7,491 nt of DNA from Bacillota bacterium (GTDB taxonomy: Bacteria; Bacillota; Clostridia; Peptostreptococcales; Anaerovoracaceae): the NCBI GenBank assembly GCA_023394035.1, contig JAEXBK010000121.1:1-7491 (forward strand), in the 5' to 3' direction. Positions 5,778 through 7,491 of the stretch are shown here, piece by piece. A program made the position numbers and the translations under genes. How positions within the stretch are numbered: position 1 is the stretch's first letter; every line of letters starts with the position of its first letter. The notes beneath the pieces are model-generated. The model did no database searches, had not been told where the DNA came from, and saw nothing but the letters and a program-made list of their open reading frames with translations.

Positions 5778-6642
5778 TTTCACCGGAGGCAAGCACGGCA
5801 GCTTTGCCTCCGACTTTTATTGAGCATCCTTCTTTCGATGCATCAACAGAAGTACGAATCATAGAAGGACGATTCATCGATTCCCCCTGAACGAATGTGC
5901 AGCTTGATTTTTTTTCAATCATGCCGTTAAGCAGCAAATAGTATGTAAGCGCACCGTTTGAGGTTCCGGTTGCGGCTTCTTCATCAATATCGTAGAGCGG
6001 CGCAAAGTTTCTGCATCTGCAGGTCACCTCGTTGACCTCTGACATCGTGAACGCATGAACTCCGGTCACTTTGTATTTTTCGGAAAGTGCGGATAGACGC
6101 TTCATGTCGGGAGCGAGCGCGTTCAACGCTTCTTTTGATGGCACGGGAAGCATGATGTCTGGAAGCCCGGTAGATATGAACATTACAGGTGGCAGTCCAA
6201 GCATGTCGTCGTAATTTGCTCCCATTACTTCGTAGAGCTCCTTAAGCTCTTCTTTTTTCTGCATTGTATAGAGCAGCTCGGGCGCAGCCATATCCATCAT
6301 AACGAAGCCGTCTTTGACCTCAACATTTATGTCGCCTGCGAGGGTGTGCACAAGGCAGACTTTGCCGTCTTCTATAATTCCGGCATGAGCGAGGCAGTAA
6401 AACGTAGCTATTGTCGCATGTCCGCAAAGGTCTACCTCGGCGGCAGGCGTAAAATATCTTACATGAAATTCGTTATCGTCTATTTGCTTAACAAAAGCAG
6501 TCTCCGAGTATCTTAGCTCCGCAGCAGTTTTTCTCATGACTTCGTCGTCGGGGAAGCTGCCGTCTTTTTCTATCAAAACTATCCCGGCGGGATTTCCTCC
6601 GAATAGCTGCTCCGTAAATGCATCCGCTATATAAAATTTCAT
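5767..6642 (-). CDS. PhzF-family isomerase/epimerase-like protein
   Basis: A 291-residue protein of the PhzF family (diaminopimelate-epimerase-like fold of two similar halves), probably a cytoplasmic isomerase acting on an unknown small acid. Landmarks: AFTEQLFGGNPAGIVL (8-23), RYSETAFV (44-51) with E47 matching catalytic E45 of PhzF, TPAAEVDLCGHAT (65-77) with H75 matching H74, and EEAATGTSNGAL (221-232), matching the second-half motif EDPVTGSA. In that motif D208 of PhzF is E222 here and S213 is T227, both conservative. Length is normal. The ATG at 6642 is fixed by AAAGGAGG 6 bases upstream. It follows the DMT permease gene by 33 bases in the same direction and is probably co-transcribed with it. 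No phenazine genes are present, so phenazine synthesis is not implied. Confidence 0.92.
   Translation of the reverse strand: MKFYIADAFTEQLFGGNPAGIVLIEKDGSFPDDEVMRKTAAELRYSETAFVKQIDDNEFHVRYFTPAAEVDLCGHATIATFYCLAHAGIIEDGKVCLVHTLAGDINVEVKDGFVMMDMAAPELLYTMQKKEELKELYEVMGANYDDMLGLPPVMFISTGLPDIMLPVPSKEALNALAPDMKRLSALSEKYKVTGVHAFTMSEVNEVTCRCRNFAPLYDIDEEAATGTSNGALTYYLLLNGMIEKKSSCTFVQGESMNRPSMIRTSVDASKEGCSIKVGGKAAVLASGEIML
5785..5817 (+). terminator. Likely intrinsic terminator of the truA-deaminase-MATE operon, inside the convergent gene
   Basis: GGAGGCAA (5785-5792) pairs with TTGCCTCC (5804-5811); two more pairs can form across a one-base bulge, closing a 6-base loop. The hairpin starts 8 bases after the MATE stop and is followed by GAC-TTTT-ATT. 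The stem is strong and well placed, but the T run is short and offset by two bases. On the minus strand no T run follows, so it would act for plus transcripts only. The same bases encode VGGKAAVLASG of the PhzF-like protein. Confidence 0.55.
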
Positions 6643-6648
6643 ATTGAG

Positions 6649-6656
6649 CCTCCTTT
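6649..6656 (-). promoter_or_regulatory. Shine-Dalgarno site of the phzF-like gene
   Basis: Minus strand AAAGGAGG with a 6-base spacer before ATG at 6642. The 33-base gap to the permease gene shows no convincing promoter or terminator, which fits an operon. Confidence 0.85.
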
Positions 6657-6675
6657 GCCGTTGGTAAAGTAAGAA

Positions 6676-7491
6676 CTACAGCCCGTTATTGTCTTTGTTC
6701 TTCGATGAAAAATAATTATAGTATAAAAGTCCGATCACCACGATTATACAGCCGATAAGCTCATGCTGTCCCGGAATCTGATGCAGAAATATCATTCCGA
6801 GTATTATTGCAAATACAGACTCTGCCGATTCCCATGCCGATACGTAAAGCGAATCAACGTAGCCGAAGCAGAGGTTAAACACGGCGTGTGCGCCTATCTG
6901 GCATACGAGAGTCAGAGCTGCCATGAGGATATAGTCCTTTGCGGCATATCCGAGCGCAGGTGTCGATGTAAATATCATTCCGGCGGCGAAACATATCCAG
7001 CAGGAGAGAAACACGAGAAAGACATAAACCGGACCGTTTACCTTCTTTCTGACTTCGTTTCCCACGGCAAAATACAGCCCCATGAAGACTGCAGCAAGGA
7101 ATGCGAGTGCATCTCCGGCAAAGTTATCGCCCGCAAGCTGTCTGTAATCAAAGCCCGCAATCATAGCTCCTCCGAGCAGTGCAAGGACTATTCCCATTAT
7201 CGCTCTTATGCCTACCTTTCGCTTGAAAACGAAGATCGTAAGAGCGAGTACAACGAGCGGATGCAGTGCAGCTAAAACGACTGCGCTTGCAATTTGCGTC
7301 ATCTTTACGGCGCTAAACCATGTGAAAAAATGTCCGAAAAGGAAAGCTCCCGCCACGAATGTCCACACGAGCTCCTTCTTCGGTATTGCCTTGATTTCAT
7401 CGCGTTGCTTCAGCAAGACGGGAACGGCAAAAAACGGTAGCCCGAGCGTCAAACGCCAAAATCCTATTGCCATAGACGGCGCCTCTATCAG
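6676..7491 (-). CDS. DMT superfamily (EamA-type) permease, 5' end beyond window
   Basis: An integral membrane transporter of the drug/metabolite family; these usually have about 300 residues and ten helices in two EamA repeats. The frame is open to the right edge, giving 271 visible residues and about nine helices; only the first helix appears to be missing. The ATG at 7473 is unlikely to be the true start: it lies in the conserved segment between helices 1 and 2 (PSMAIGFWRL, like the family pattern PxxxxxxR), and coding continues upstream of it. The repeats end with VLALLGGAMIAG and IGCIIVVIGLLYY, as expected. The polar tail SSKNKDNNGL is probably cytoplasmic. Near the second repeat's end the common glutamate after the loop is replaced by HQ in FLHQIPGQHELIG. 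The substrate is unknown; the phzF-like gene follows 33 bases downstream. Confidence 0.92.
   Translation of the reverse strand: MIEAPSMAIGFWRLTLGLPFFAVPVLLKQRDEIKAIPKKELVWTFVAGAFLFGHFFTWFSAVKMTQIASAVVLAALHPLVVLALTIFVFKRKVGIRAIMGIVLALLGGAMIAGFDYRQLAGDNFAGDALAFLAAVFMGLYFAVGNEVRKKVNGPVYVFLVFLSCWICFAAGMIFTSTPALGYAAKDYILMAALTLVCQIGAHAVFNLCFGYVDSLYVSAWESAESVFAIILGMIFLHQIPGQHELIGCIIVVIGLLYYNYFSSKNKDNNGL

Noticed and set aside
6763..7275. A 170-codon plus-strand open frame opposite the permease gene
   Set aside because: Cysteine-, histidine- and arginine-rich translation with no family features, entirely antisense to a clear membrane transporter.
7471..7473. ATG as the start of the permease
   Set aside because: The frame stays open upstream to the window edge, the ATG sits within a conserved family segment, and the first helix would be missing.

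Overview
The window looks like an ordinary, densely coded stretch of chromosome from a low-to-mid GC Gram-positive anaerobe, most likely a member of Clostridia. The grounds are strong AGGAGG-type ribosome binding sites, frequent ATA isoleucine codons, short intergenic gaps, and gene families common in that class. I cannot assign a genus from the sequence. There is no sign of a mobile element, CRISPR array, rRNA or tRNA gene.

Layout. Positions 1-2161 (minus) hold most of a P-type Ca2+-transporting ATPase, cut by the left edge before its last membrane helices. A roughly 200-base divergent control region (2162-2361) separates it from a plus-strand series: a type IV prepilin peptidase (2362-3072), truA (3104-3925), a dCMP deaminase (3918-4397) and a MATE efflux pump (4401-5777). 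The last three are tightly packed, with an 8-base overlap and then a 3-base gap, and are probably one operon. A good extended -10 promoter lies immediately before truA. The MATE gene meets a minus-strand PhzF-family isomerase gene (5767-6642) head to head, and the two reading frames overlap by 11 bases. A DMT/EamA permease gene (6676 to beyond 7491, minus) precedes the phzF-like gene in the same direction, so those two probably form an operon that enters from the right edge.

How the genes may work together. TruA (tRNA modification) and dCMP deaminase (dUMP supply) are housekeeping functions co-transcribed with a transporter; I see no shared pathway. The permease and PhzF-like isomerase could form a small-molecule metabolism and export pair, but no substrate can be read from sequence. 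The prepilin peptidase has no pilin or secretion genes beside it in this window.

I found no new biological system. The more interesting points concern expression: a truA promoter whose predicted start of transcription lies almost on the ATG with no Shine-Dalgarno (possible leaderless mRNA), a MATE start that directly follows two in-frame stop codons without a Shine-Dalgarno, and a terminator-like hairpin for the plus operon lying inside the convergent gene.
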